Assembly (NCBI GenBank): GCA_900544425.1
Contig: UQUX01000016.1
Coordinates: 1 to 23,034, forward strand
Source of the DNA: an uncultured Collinsella sp.
GTDB taxonomy: Bacteria; Actinomycetota; Coriobacteriia; Coriobacteriales; Coriobacteriaceae
Direction of reading: 5' to 3'
DNA length: 23,034 nucleotides
This document shows, piece after piece, positions 1 through 8,103 of this stretch; positions within the stretch are counted from its first letter, which is position 1; each line of letters begins with the position of its first letter. The notes under the pieces were generated by a model. The model did no database searches. It saw only the letters and a program-made list of their open reading frames with translations, and had not been told where the DNA came from. Made by a program: the position numbers and the translations under genes.

Positions 1-210
1 TCGCAGGGCGGCGTGCTGGCCGTGTACGCCTGCGCCGCCGACCCGTTTACGGCAGCCGTCTGCGGCACCGCCGTCTACAACGTGGCCGGCACGCGTGCCG
101 CCGCCGTCGCCGACGCCCCGGCAAGCTTTAAGGTCGCCTTTATCGACGAGCTCTACCGCGCAACCGCCCAAGACATCGCCGATAACCGACTCGAGCTCGA
201 GGAGGCATAG
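1..210 (+). CDS. thiM: Hydroxyethylthiazole kinase, C-terminal part (5' truncated)
   Basis: The reading frame is open from base 1 and ends at TAG 208-210, giving the last 69 residues of a protein cut by the window edge. The small-residue-rich helix and the closing GxxSFKVAFIDELY-like stretch (residues about 39-50 of the fragment) match the C-terminus of ThiM. That enzyme phosphorylates 4-methyl-5-(2-hydroxyethyl)thiazole in thiamine salvage and is cytosolic. The ATP-binding and catalytic part lies upstream and is not visible, so the call also rests on context: the next two genes are a thiamine-binding protein and thiE. Only 3 nt separate this stop from the next start, and that gene's ribosome binding site lies inside this one, so the genes are an operon. 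Confidence 0.82.
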   Translation, partial: SQGGVLAVYACAADPFTAAVCGTAVYNVAGTRAAAVADAPASFKVAFIDELYRATAQDIADNRLELEEA

Positions 211-213
211 GCC

Positions 214-555
214 ATGTCCGAGCCCGTAACCAATGCCAGCATGAACACGCTCGTCGCCGTGGCCATCGCCCCGTGCGGCACCGGCGACGAGCTGTCCGCC
301 GAGGTCGCTGAGGTCGTGCGCGTCATTCGCGAGAGCGGTCTTCCCAACCGCACCACCTCGATGTTCACCGAGATCGAGGGCGACTGGGACGAGGTCATGC
401 AGGTCGTGCGCGACGCAACCTTTGTGTTGGCGAGCAAAGGCATCCGCACCGAAGTCGTGCTCAAAGCCGATATTCGACCCGGATTTACCGACACCATGAC
501 CGGCAAGCTCGAGCGCATGGAAGCACAGATCAAAAAGCAGGAGGAAGCACGATGA
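214..555 (+). CDS. MTH1187/YkoF-type thiamine-binding protein
   Basis: A 113-residue protein of the MTH1187 family (formerly DUF77), a small ferredoxin-like fold that binds thiamine or its hydroxymethylpyrimidine moiety. Visible family features are the N-terminal strand with the AIAPCGTGDELS segment, the central TTSMFTEIEGDWDEVM stretch, and a C-terminal strand with KADIRPG before a charged helix. The start at 214 is chosen because GAGGAGG (199-205) lies 8 nt upstream; the internal ATG at 241 lacks such a site. Its stop overlaps the thiE start (ATGA at 552-555), so translation is coupled. In this operon it probably buffers, senses or delivers thiamine or precursors; no catalytic role is implied. 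Confidence 0.85.
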   Translation: MSEPVTNASMNTLVAVAIAPCGTGDELSAEVAEVVRVIRESGLPNRTTSMFTEIEGDWDEVMQVVRDATFVLASKGIRTEVVLKADIRPGFTDTMTGKLERMEAQIKKQEEAR

Positions 556-1253
556 GCATCCGCGACAACCTTGATATCTCGGCCTATCTGGTACTCGGCC
601 CCGAAAACACGCTGGGGCGTCCCGTGGGCGATGTGGTGGCCCAGGCGCTCGACGCAGGCTTTACCTGCATTCAGGTGCGCTCCAAGGTGGCAAGCGCCCG
701 CGAGATCATCGCGCTGACGGGCGATGCCGCGCAGGCTATCGCACAGGCTGGCAAGACCGGTCAGGTCGCCTTGCTGATCGACGACCGCCTGGACTGCGTA
801 CTCGCCGCGCGCGAGCAGGGCATTGCCGTCGACGGCGTGCATGTGGGTCAGAGCGACATTCCCGTCGAGGTCTGCCGCAAGCTGCTGGGCCCCGACGCCA
901 TCGTGGGTCTTTCGGCCCGTTGTGAGGAGATGCTCGAGTACGTCAAGACCGCCGACATGAGCCTGGTCGACTACCTGGGCATCGGCCCGCTCCACGAGAC
1001 CGAGACCAAGCGCGACTGCGGACGCGCGGCCGACGGCTCTATCATCACCAAGAGCTTTGAGGACCTGGCCGCACTCCACGCGGCAAGCCCCGTGCCCATC
1101 GTGGTGGGCGGCGGCGTCAAGATGGCCGACTTGCCGCAGCTTAAGGCAACCGGCGTCGATGGCTTCTTTGTGGTGAGCGCCGTCTGCAGTGCCGACGACC
1201 CCCACGCCGCAGCCAAGGAGCTCGTCGACACCTGGCAGCAAGCAGAGGCATAA
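552..1253 (+). CDS. thiE: Thiamine-phosphate synthase
   Basis: A 233-residue TIM-barrel enzyme that joins HMP pyrophosphate to thiazole phosphate to make thiamine monophosphate. Seen in order are a strand with TCIQVRSK (pyrophosphate-binding Q-R), LLIDDRLD (substrate and Mg2+ site, about residue 77), GVHVGQSD (about 98-105), IVGLSARC, YLGIGPLHETETKRDCG (T-rich diphosphate loop) and the C-terminal IVVGGGV phosphate-binding loop. All are in the family's usual order and the length is near the norm of about 210-225. ATG 552 overlaps the preceding stop and is preceded by AGGAGGA. With ThiM upstream it completes a salvage route; no thiC, thiG or thiD is visible in the window. Confidence 0.93.
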   Translation: MSIRDNLDISAYLVLGPENTLGRPVGDVVAQALDAGFTCIQVRSKVASAREIIALTGDAAQAIAQAGKTGQVALLIDDRLDCVLAAREQGIAVDGVHVGQSDIPVEVCRKLLGPDAIVGLSARCEEMLEYVKTADMSLVDYLGIGPLHETETKRDCGRAADGSIITKSFEDLAALHAASPVPIVVGGGVKMADLPQLKATGVDGFFVVSAVCSADDPHAAAKELVDTWQQAEA

Positions 1254-1291
1254 GCCGAGCAGCTGATCCGCAGCCTCACATCTTTAGCAAT

Positions 1292-1337
1292 GGAAAGCGC
1301 ATCCCAGTTTGGACCTCCATTCCGGGATGCGCTTTCC
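1292..1337. terminator. 14-bp perfect inverted repeat between convergent genes
   Basis: GGAAAGCGCATCCC at 1292-1305 pairs perfectly with 1324-1337 across an 18-nt loop. It lies 38 nt after the thiE stop and 10 nt before the patatin gene's stop on the other strand, so it can serve as a bidirectional terminator. There is no clear T-tract on either side, so Rho-independent function is not certain. Confidence 0.6.
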
Positions 1338-1347
1338 GCCACAGCCT

Positions 1348-2217
1348 CTACCTTGCCAGATACGTTTCCAGCGCAGACAAAGACGACTCCGCATCTCGAC
1401 GACCGATCTGATAGATGCGCTCGAGCTCATCGGGCTCGCGGCACAGCGACGGCACTTTCACCGATTCGCTCGGACGCACCACAAAGATTTCGCCGGCAGC
1501 CTCGCGACGTGCCAGGTCATCGAGCGTGGCATTGTAAACCTCATGCCGATGCTCAAGCGCTGAGACAAACTCCGGATAGTGACGGAACACGCGACGCAGC
1601 ATGGGCATCACGCTGTTGGGCTGCTTCACAAAGCCCGCCGGCTGCGTGAGTACCACGATATTGCGGTCATACCCCTGCGCAAACAGCCATGCACTGGGAA
1701 TAGAATCAGCCACGCCACCATCCAGATACTTATGCCCGTCAATAGCAACGGGGCGCGTCGCCACGGGAATCGCCGACGACGCCCGAATCCACTCGATATC
1801 CCGCTCGTCGCCATAGGGCAGGTCATGGTAGACGGCCTTGCCCGTCTCGATATCGGTACACACGCACGTAAATCGCATGGGGCAGGCGCGATACGCCTCC
1901 AAGTCGATGGGATCGCGCTCGATAGGCACCTCGTGATAGGCAAAATCGGCATTGAACATATCGCCGGTCCGCAGCCAGCTTGCTACACCCGCATAGCGCT
2001 TATCGGCACAATAGGCCTTGTTATAGCGAATGGCACGGCCGATCTGGCGCGATTTAAAATTGTAGCCAAACGCCGCGCCCGCCGAGACGCCCACCATATG
2101 GTCGCAGGTCAAACCGTGCTCCATCCAAACGTCGAGCACGCCCGCCGTATACATACCGCGGTAGCCGCCTCCCTCGAGCGCGAGCCCCACCGTGCGCGTC
2201 ATAGTTGGCTGTGCCAT
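1348..2217 (-). CDS. Patatin-like phospholipase family protein
   Basis: A 289-residue patatin-fold serine lipid acyl hydrolase. The N-terminal LALEGGGYRGMYTAGVLD segment carries the glycine-rich oxyanion loop (about residues 15-21). GVSAG at 43-47 is the GxSxG nucleophile elbow with Ser45. DGG near residue 166 supplies the catalytic Asp of the Ser-Asp dyad. No signal peptide or membrane segment is seen, so it is probably cytosolic, resembling the bacterial YjjU/RssA group. ATG 2217 is preceded by GGAG at a suitable distance. It is a single gene facing thiE convergently and diverging from the GGDEF genes. The natural substrate cannot be told from sequence. Confidence 0.88.
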   Translation of the reverse strand: MAQPTMTRTVGLALEGGGYRGMYTAGVLDVWMEHGLTCDHMVGVSAGAAFGYNFKSRQIGRAIRYNKAYCADKRYAGVASWLRTGDMFNADFAYHEVPIERDPIDLEAYRACPMRFTCVCTDIETGKAVYHDLPYGDERDIEWIRASSAIPVATRPVAIDGHKYLDGGVADSIPSAWLFAQGYDRNIVVLTQPAGFVKQPNSVMPMLRRVFRHYPEFVSALEHRHEVYNATLDDLARREAAGEIFVVRPSESVKVPSLCREPDELERIYQIGRRDAESSLSALETYLAR

Positions 2218-2554
2218 GCGACCATCTCCGTCCCCGCAAATTTAAACGGAACAAGTATACCCATCAACATATACCGCCCCAGTCGCATTTTTATCGAACA
2301 TCGCATCATCGCGCTGCCGTTTGTCGAATAATAGCCACCCACAGCATGTGCACCCCTATATAATTTTGTACTGTTGTTTATTACTGTTGTTTATACTACT
2401 CAGCAGTTATCAACAGCGAACATTAGCCGGCAAAGTAACCCAACAACGCAGCAAGGCGGGGGCCTGGATACACGCAAAACGCTGAGCAACGACGCGTGTA
2501 CACGACGAGCTCGCCCGACGCAATCCGCCCCGACTTCAGAAAGCCGCTTAGAAC
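2218..2554. promoter_or_regulatory. AT-rich divergent intergenic region with 13-bp tandem repeat
   Basis: These 337 bases separate the patatin gene from the GGDEF-EAL gene and hold no convincing gene. A TATAAT hexamer sits at 2359-2364, and a TATACT at 2392-2397 could also be a -10, but no good -35 is seen at the right distance for either. Two exact, directly abutting copies of TACTGTTGTTTAT occupy 2369-2381 and 2382-2394, within the most AT-rich stretch of the window. The placement suggests regulation of the downstream c-di-GMP gene, whose start lacks a strong ribosome binding site. Confidence 0.5.
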
Positions 2555-5272
2555 ATGGATACTGTCAGCAATTACACCGAAACGCTCGAAAAGACCGTCC
2601 GTGACCTTCTCGAGCGTCAGGAGGATCTGATCAGGACCGCCTTTACCGACCAGCTTACCGGGCTTGGCAACCGTGGCGGCTTTGCCCGTTCCCTCGAGGA
2701 GCTCTGGGAGCAGGACACCCCCGTTACCATGGCGTTCATCGATATCGACAATCTCAAGCACTGCAACGACGTCTTTGGGCATGACGAGGGCAACCGCTAT
2801 ATCTTGCAGGTAAGCCTCTATCTCAAACTGTATATGAAAGTGGACGAGGCGGCGTTTCGCATAGGCGGCGACGAGTTTGCCATCCTATCTACGATTGCGA
2901 CCGAGGACGACCTCGCCGAACGTCTGGAACACTGCCGAACGATCCTGCTCAAAAACAACGATTCCGAGATGCCCCACTCGTTTAGCTACGGAGTGGCACA
3001 CGCCGACCCCGCCCTGGGCGAAGCCTCCAATCGCATGACACTCGATGCCGACCATCGCATGTACGACTACAAGCTACGTCATGCCATGCACCTCGATCGG
3101 CGCAATATTACGCAAGTCCACGCCGACGACTTCGAAATAAGCGATCGTATTTTCGACGCTTTTTCGATGCTCAACGAGGGCCGTTATTTCTTTATCGAGA
3201 ACTTGGACAAGGACCGCACCCTTTGGTCGCAAGGTGCCTTGCGCGATCTCGGTCTTCCTTCGGAGCACATAGACAGCTGCCGCGATTTCTGGAAGACGCG
3301 CGTCCATCCCGATGACCTCGAGGCCTACGCCAACGACATCAACCAGATCTTTAACGGCTCCAAACACCGCCGTGTCATGCAGTACCGCATGCGCAATGCC
3401 GCGGGTGACTACGTTCTCTGCCGTGCTCGCGGGTTTCGCATCGACGGCGACGGAAATGTCCCCTCGCTCTATGTCGGCGAGGTCGTCAACCACTCGCTTG
3501 CCGAAACCGTCGACGCCGCCACAGGCCTCGGAACGCAGCGCATGCTGGTCAACGCTATCGATGCCTGCCGTCGCGACCGCTGCGAGACGGGGCTTATAGC
3601 GGTGCGCATTCGTGGCACGGCGAATCTCAACGAGCTCTACGGGGCCGAGGCTGTCGACAACATGCTTGCCGAATACGCAGGCCGCATGCTGTCGATCACC
3701 CGCGGCAGAAGCCGGGTCTTCCGTTCACGAAGCGTCCAGTTCGTCGTGCTCAGCAACGATTTGGACCATGAGGCATTCGAGCAACTGACCCGCCACCTTA
3801 AAGAGGCCGTTTTCGCTCCTGTTCAAATCGCGGGCGACACCATTACTCCCGTCTGCCTTGTCGTCCCGGCCTTTTACGAGCAGTTAACCCATCAAGCGAC
3901 CGCCGTTTTAGGCGAACTCGACCGTCGCCTTCGCACGGCCGGCGGGCTTGTTCCCAACGACAGCCTCCCCATACCCGAGGCGGAGCGCAAAAGCGCCATC
4001 GCCGAACGTATCGACTCGCTCACGGGCCTCTATCGACCCAGCGAGTTTATGCGGCGCGCCAACGCATTTCTCGAGGCAAGGCGCGACGACACCTGGTGCA
4101 TCGCCACCGTCGACATGGGTCACATGCGCCTGTTTAATGAATGGCACGGCCAGGCCGAGGGCGACCGCGTACTCGCCGATGTGGGCACGGTCCTCAAGGA
4201 CATCGAGAATGCCGATATGGGCGTCGCAGGGTACTGGGGCCAAGATGACTTTTGCGTACTCATCCCCTTTAAGCACATCACCGTCCATCAAATCTACAAC
4301 CGCGTTCGCGAGGCAGTAGCCAGGCATGATGACGGCGTAGGTTTTTGGCCGTCCATGGGCATTTACCCCATCGACTCCAATGAGGAGATCACCATCGATG
4401 CGCAGGCAAAGGCCATGTTTACCAATCGACGCGCCAAAAACGACTTCAAGGAGCGCATTGCTATTTTCCGCCCCGAAGAATATGAACACGAGATTGCGTT
4501 CCACCGCACGCTGACCGAGTTCCAGTACGCGCTCTCAAACGGCCGCATCACGTACTACCTGCAGCCCCAGGTCGATATGGAAACCGGCGAGATCATTGGC
4601 GCCGAGGCACTCACCCGCTGGATTGACAAGGACGGCTCTCTCATTTCGCCCGCAACGTTTATCCCCGCACTCGAGGAAAGCGGCTTTGTGGTGACGCTCG
4701 ACAAGTACATTTGGCAGGGTGTCGCCTCGTGGCTGCGCGAGCGTCTCGATCGCGGCCTTCGCGTGGTTCCGGTCTCGCTTAATGTGTCGCGCGTGGATAT
4801 CCTTGCCTGCGACGTTGCCGAGCATATGGGGGCGCTTGCCGCCCAATACAACCTGCCGCCCGAGCTCATGCGTATCGAGATCACCGAGACGGCTTATACG
4901 GGAGAGTCCGAAGCCGTGGACAAACTGACAGCCGACTTGCACACCCGCGGCTTCTCGACCTATATGGACGATTTTGGCACCGGTCAGTCCACGCTCGCGA
5001 TGCTCAAGAACGTCAACGTCGACGTCATCAAGCTCGACCGCACCTTTGTGCCCACCGACCGCGATCAAGGCCGCAGCGCGCAGATCGTGTCATCGATGCT
5101 CGAGATGGCGCAGTCGCTCCATCTGCCCATTGTAATCGAAGGCGTCGAGACAGATGAGCAGGCGAACATGCTACGCCACATGGGTGCCCGCTACGCTCAG
5201 GGCTTCCTCTACTACCGCCCCATGCCGGCGAAGGATTTTGAGGCATTACTCGATGGCGGCAATAACAACTGA
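2555..5272 (+). CDS. GGDEF-PAS-(GGDEF-like)x2-EAL cyclic-di-GMP turnover protein
   Basis: A 905-residue cytosolic protein without membrane segments. Domain 1 (about 30-185) has an intact GGDEF at 104-108, so it could make c-di-GMP; the RxxD inhibitory site is replaced by KVDE. A PAS-like region follows (about 205-310). A decayed GGDEF (about 318-470) has SRSVQF where the motif should be. A third GGDEF-like domain (about 485-640) has GQDDF. The EAL phosphodiesterase domain (about 655-900) looks active: EAL near 682, LNVS Asn, IEITE, DDFGTG near 804, VIKLDR Lys, EGVE near 861, and QGF. An in-frame stop two codons upstream forces the start near 2555, with no strong Shine-Dalgarno. The next gene is a shorter paralogue. 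The signal sensed is unknown. Confidence 0.92.
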   Translation: MDTVSNYTETLEKTVRDLLERQEDLIRTAFTDQLTGLGNRGGFARSLEELWEQDTPVTMAFIDIDNLKHCNDVFGHDEGNRYILQVSLYLKLYMKVDEAAFRIGGDEFAILSTIATEDDLAERLEHCRTILLKNNDSEMPHSFSYGVAHADPALGEASNRMTLDADHRMYDYKLRHAMHLDRRNITQVHADDFEISDRIFDAFSMLNEGRYFFIENLDKDRTLWSQGALRDLGLPSEHIDSCRDFWKTRVHPDDLEAYANDINQIFNGSKHRRVMQYRMRNAAGDYVLCRARGFRIDGDGNVPSLYVGEVVNHSLAETVDAATGLGTQRMLVNAIDACRRDRCETGLIAVRIRGTANLNELYGAEAVDNMLAEYAGRMLSITRGRSRVFRSRSVQFVVLSNDLDHEAFEQLTRHLKEAVFAPVQIAGDTITPVCLVVPAFYEQLTHQATAVLGELDRRLRTAGGLVPNDSLPIPEAERKSAIAERIDSLTGLYRPSEFMRRANAFLEARRDDTWCIATVDMGHMRLFNEWHGQAEGDRVLADVGTVLKDIENADMGVAGYWGQDDFCVLIPFKHITVHQIYNRVREAVARHDDGVGFWPSMGIYPIDSNEEITIDAQAKAMFTNRRAKNDFKERIAIFRPEEYEHEIAFHRTLTEFQYALSNGRITYYLQPQVDMETGEIIGAEALTRWIDKDGSLISPATFIPALEESGFVVTLDKYIWQGVASWLRERLDRGLRVVPVSLNVSRVDILACDVAEHMGALAAQYNLPPELMRIEITETAYTGESEAVDKLTADLHTRGFSTYMDDFGTGQSTLAMLKNVNVDVIKLDRTFVPTDRDQGRSAQIVSSMLEMAQSLHLPIVIEGVETDEQANMLRHMGARYAQGFLYYRPMPAKDFEALLDGGNNN

Positions 5273-5330
5273 TACGCTCGCGCGCAAAACGCCACCGCCG
5301 AAGGGGGCATTTGTCTCCATTAGCTAACTT

Positions 5331-5361
5331 ATATCCCCAGTTCAAACCGAATTGGGGATAT
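5331..5361. promoter_or_regulatory. Inverted repeat ahead of second GGDEF gene
   Basis: ATATCCCCA at 5331-5339 pairs with TGGGGATAT at 5353-5361. Three further inner pairs (one G-T) give a 12-bp stem with a 7-nt loop. The right arm runs into TATGAT (5359-5364), a possible -10. It is either an operator over the promoter of the next gene or a weak terminator of the preceding one. No T-tract follows, which favours the operator reading. Confidence 0.4.
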
Positions 5362-5399
5362 GATACAAACCGTTGTTCCGCCCAAGGAGGTTATCCATC

Positions 5400-6929
5400 A
5401 TGAACGAGTCATATCGCCTGGGTGAGCAATCGATTATTGCCTATCTTCAGCGACTTGCGAATGGCATCTCGACCGCCGAACTCGATGTTGCCGCGCTGCC
5501 TGCTGAGCTGCGCGCCGTTGGCGAGCAACTGCAAAAGACGCATGCCATCCTGCAACAAGAGCGCCGGCTGCTTGAGAGCAACGCCTATATCGACCCGCTC
5601 ACCAACTTGGGCAACCGCGGCGGACTCGACCGTCACGTCGAGCAACTCTGGCACAAAGGTGACCCCTTCACCTGCGCCTATATTGACATCGACCATCTCA
5701 AACATTGCAATGATAGGTTTGGCCACGCCGAAGGCAATCGCTATATTCTGAGCATCTGCCGCACGCTCTCCGAAACCATGGAGCACGATGAGATGCTGTT
5801 CCGCATCGGTGGAGACGAGTTTGTGCTCATCTCGCTCTCCGCAAACGAGACCGAACTCGAGCAGCGCTTGGAGCGGGTACGTGCCGGGCTGATCGAGGCG
5901 AGCTCAGGTGGCAAGGCGCCCATGATCGCCAGCTTTAGCTTTGGCTGCTCGCGCGTCGATCCACTTGCCGGCGACACGCGTCGCCAGATGACGATGGATG
6001 CCGATCGCAAGATGTATCGCTATAAGCTTATGCATCGCGTGCAGCAACCGAAAGACAATGACGCGCCGCAACGCCCAATCGTCGACCAGCTTCCCTGCAA
6101 CGACCGGGTGTTCCAAGCGATCTCCATGAGCTCCGAGACGCGCTATCCGTTCATCCTCAATCTCGATACGGGAGAATCGCAATGGTCGGTCAACGCCGTG
6201 CGCGATTTTGACCTGCCCTCCCAGCACCCTTTTAACTCACTCGACATGTGGCTCGCCCGCGTTCATCCCGAGGACCGCGACAACGTACGCGCCGAGCTCG
6301 ACATGGTGATAAACGGCACGTGGCACTTCCACTACATGCAGTATCGCGTAATGGATGCCACCGGAAAATACGTGCTTTGCGACTGCACGGGCTACCGTTT
6401 GGACGGCACCGATACCGAGCCCAGCATGTATGTGGGCATTATCATCAACCGAAGCTTGGCAGATACGACCGACTCGGTAACGGGCCTGGGCGATGTCCAC
6501 GCCCTGGTCAACGCTATTGGAGAGATGCGCCGCGTGGCGCGCGAGGCAGGCTTTATTGCCATTAAGGTCGACGATATCGCTGAGGTCAATGCCCGCTTTG
6601 GCTTTGATGTGGGCGACCGTGTTTTGGCAGAAAGCGCTGCCTGCCTCATGGATTGTTCGCGTGGCAAGGGTCGCCTGTTCCGCTCGACGGGACCAATGTT
6701 CGTGGCGCTTTTCGATGAGCTCGGCCCCGAGGCAATCGACGAGCTCGCAAACGAAATCGAACGATTCCTGGGTTCTCCCGTGCTCATCGGCTCGCTTGAA
6801 TATCAGCCGCCCATTCGCGTGGCCACGCTCCATCTGAACAGCGTTGACCGACAGCCCGTTTCCATTTTGAACGAGCTCAAAGCGTTGCTTAAAGAGGCAC
6901 CGCAAGTACCGGGCACCAAGCTGGACTAG
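5400..6929 (+). CDS. GGDEF-PAS-(degenerate GGDEF) diguanylate cyclase
   Basis: A 509-residue probable cytosolic diguanylate cyclase. A coiled-coil-like N-terminus (about 1-60) leads into a GGDEF domain with LTNLGNRGG, YIDIDHLKHCNDRFGH and an intact GGDEF near 137-141, so catalysis is plausible. The RxxD inhibitory site is absent (EHDE). A PAS-like region (about 235-345) and a decayed second GGDEF (about 350-505, RSTGPMF at the motif position) follow. The order and many phrases repeat the preceding 905-residue protein, but the third GGDEF-like domain and EAL are missing, so this is a tandem paralogue. ATG 5400 is chosen over 5373 because AAGGAGG (5384-5390) lies 9 nt upstream. Confidence 0.9.
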   Translation: MNESYRLGEQSIIAYLQRLANGISTAELDVAALPAELRAVGEQLQKTHAILQQERRLLESNAYIDPLTNLGNRGGLDRHVEQLWHKGDPFTCAYIDIDHLKHCNDRFGHAEGNRYILSICRTLSETMEHDEMLFRIGGDEFVLISLSANETELEQRLERVRAGLIEASSGGKAPMIASFSFGCSRVDPLAGDTRRQMTMDADRKMYRYKLMHRVQQPKDNDAPQRPIVDQLPCNDRVFQAISMSSETRYPFILNLDTGESQWSVNAVRDFDLPSQHPFNSLDMWLARVHPEDRDNVRAELDMVINGTWHFHYMQYRVMDATGKYVLCDCTGYRLDGTDTEPSMYVGIIINRSLADTTDSVTGLGDVHALVNAIGEMRRVAREAGFIAIKVDDIAEVNARFGFDVGDRVLAESAACLMDCSRGKGRLFRSTGPMFVALFDELGPEAIDELANEIERFLGSPVLIGSLEYQPPIRVATLHLNSVDRQPVSILNELKALLKEAPQVPGTKLD

Positions 6930-6933
6930 CGTT

Positions 6934-6978
6934 GTGGGGCGCGATGTGAAACACAGGCCGTTTCACATCGCGCCCCAC
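6934..6978. repeat. 19-bp perfect hairpin just after a stop codon
   Basis: GTGGGGCGCGATGTGAAAC (6934-6952) and its exact complement (6960-6978) flank a 7-nt loop, ACAGGCC. The arm begins 4 nt after the TAG of the second GGDEF gene. There is no T-tract. It may act as a transcript-end structure, but the length and perfection resemble a mobile palindromic (REP-like) element more than a normal terminator. Confidence 0.65.
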
Positions 6979-7040
6979 GCCATCTGCCCTCTCGTGCGAT
7001 AATCCTCCGCAGAAGTCACCGACAGCAGAGGGAGTTTGTG

Positions 7041-7664
7041 ATGAAGGTTCTTTTGGTCAATGGCAGTCCCAAGGCAAACGGCAATACCGCCCGCGCACTC
7101 GCCGAGGTCGCCGAGCAACTCAACGCCGAGGGCATCGATACCGAGGTGTTCCAGCTGGGCGCCAAGCCCATTCGCGACTGCATCGGTTGCGGCCAGTGCG
7201 GCAATCTTGGCGGTCGCTGTACCTTTGACGACGACGTGGTGAACGAGCTGATCGCTGCCGCCGAGCAGGCAGATGGCTTTGTCTTTGGCTCCCCCGTCTA
7301 CTATGCGCATCCCAGCGGACGCATCCTCTCGGCTCTCGACCGCGCATTCTATGCTGGCAGCAAGGCCTTTGCGCACAAGCCGGGTGCCGCGGTCGCCGTC
7401 GCCCGCCGTGGCGGCACGTCGACCACCTTCGATGTACTCAACAAGTACTTCACTATCAACCAGATGCCCGTGGTGGCCTCCACGTACTGGAACAACGTCT
7501 TTGGTGCCATGCCGGGCGAGGCCGCCCAGGACGCCGAGGGCCTGGCCACCATGCGAAACATCGGCAAAAACATGGCCTGGCTCCTTCGCTGCATCGAGGC
7601 AGGACAGGCCGCCGGCATCAAAGCCCCCGAAGGCGATCGCGCCAGGACCAACTTCATTCGATAG
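7041..7664 (+). CDS. Flavodoxin-fold NAD(P)H-dependent FMN reductase / iron-sulfur flavoprotein-like
   Basis: A 207-residue protein of the NADPH-dependent FMN reductase family. The N-terminal strand ends in the FMN phosphate loop NGSPKANGNT (about 7-16), and FGSPVYYAHPSG forms the second flavin-binding loop. Four cysteines at 47, 50, 53 and 60 (CIGCGQC, then C) form the compact cluster seen in iron-sulfur flavoproteins of anaerobes, so a bound 4Fe-4S centre is likely but not proven. ATG 7041 follows GAGGGAG; an adjacent GTG at 7038 is the alternative. The next gene begins 12 nt after the stop, so the pair is probably cotranscribed. It should act in cytosolic electron transfer or reduction; the substrate is unknown. 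Confidence 0.85.
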   Translation: MKVLLVNGSPKANGNTARALAEVAEQLNAEGIDTEVFQLGAKPIRDCIGCGQCGNLGGRCTFDDDVVNELIAAAEQADGFVFGSPVYYAHPSGRILSALDRAFYAGSKAFAHKPGAAVAVARRGGTSTTFDVLNKYFTINQMPVVASTYWNNVFGAMPGEAAQDAEGLATMRNIGKNMAWLLRCIEAGQAAGIKAPEGDRARTNFIR

Positions 7665-7675
7665 AGCGGCGGAAC

Positions 7676-8017
7676 ATGAATATCCAGATTTTTGGCACCA
7701 AGAAGTCCTTCGATACCAAGAAGGCCCAGCGCTATTTTAAGGAGCGCCGCATTAAGGTGCAGTTTATCGACCTTAAGGAAAAGGAGATGAGCAAGGGCGA
7801 GCTCACGAGCGTGATGCAGGCGGTCGGCGGCATCGACAAGCTGCTCAACCCCAAGGCCAAGGACGAGGAGACGCTCGCACTCATCCAGCACCTTACCCCC
7901 AGTCAGCGCTTTGATAAACTGCTCGAGAATCAGCAGGTCTTGGCCGAGCCCATCGTTCGCAACGGCAAAAAGGCCACCGTCGGTTATTGCCCCGATGTAT
8001 GGGGAGCCTGGGAGTAG
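7676..8017 (+). CDS. ArsC/Spx-fold family protein lacking the catalytic Cys
   Basis: A 113-residue thioredoxin-fold protein of the ArsC/Spx/YffB family. The first strand and loop read IQIFGTKKSFDTKKA, the middle has VQFIDLKEKEMSKGEL, and the end has IVRNGKKATVGY with the family's basic patch. Family members normally carry a Cys at the first-loop position (CxxC or Cxx-S/T). Here Ser11 takes that place, and the only Cys is in GYCPDVW near the C-terminus. Arsenate reduction by the usual mechanism is therefore unlikely, and an Spx-like regulatory or unknown role is possible. It starts 12 nt after the flavoprotein stop, suggesting an operon. Confidence 0.85.
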   Translation: MNIQIFGTKKSFDTKKAQRYFKERRIKVQFIDLKEKEMSKGELTSVMQAVGGIDKLLNPKAKDEETLALIQHLTPSQRFDKLLENQQVLAEPIVRNGKKATVGYCPDVWGAWE

Positions 8018-8103
8018 CCTGTGTTATTTGCCGGCGCGTGGGTATAAGAGCAGGCGTTTGGCATAAGATTCAACTGTAAGCCATGTCTAACAAAGGAGGG
8101 CAC

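Noticed and set aside
153..1241. Minus-strand open frame of 362 codons across the thi genes
   Set aside because: Antisense to three well-supported, translationally coupled thi genes.
2218..2554. c-di-GMP riboswitch ahead of the GGDEF genes
   Set aside because: The conserved riboswitch elements were not found here or in 5273-5399.
2374..2604. Possible small gene ahead of the GGDEF-EAL gene
   Set aside because: No ribosome binding site, low-complexity polar product, and it overlaps the GGDEF gene in another frame.
5373..5399. Upstream start for the second GGDEF gene
   Set aside because: AAGGAGG at 5384-5390 is placed for ATG 5400; the earlier start would put this site inside the coding region.
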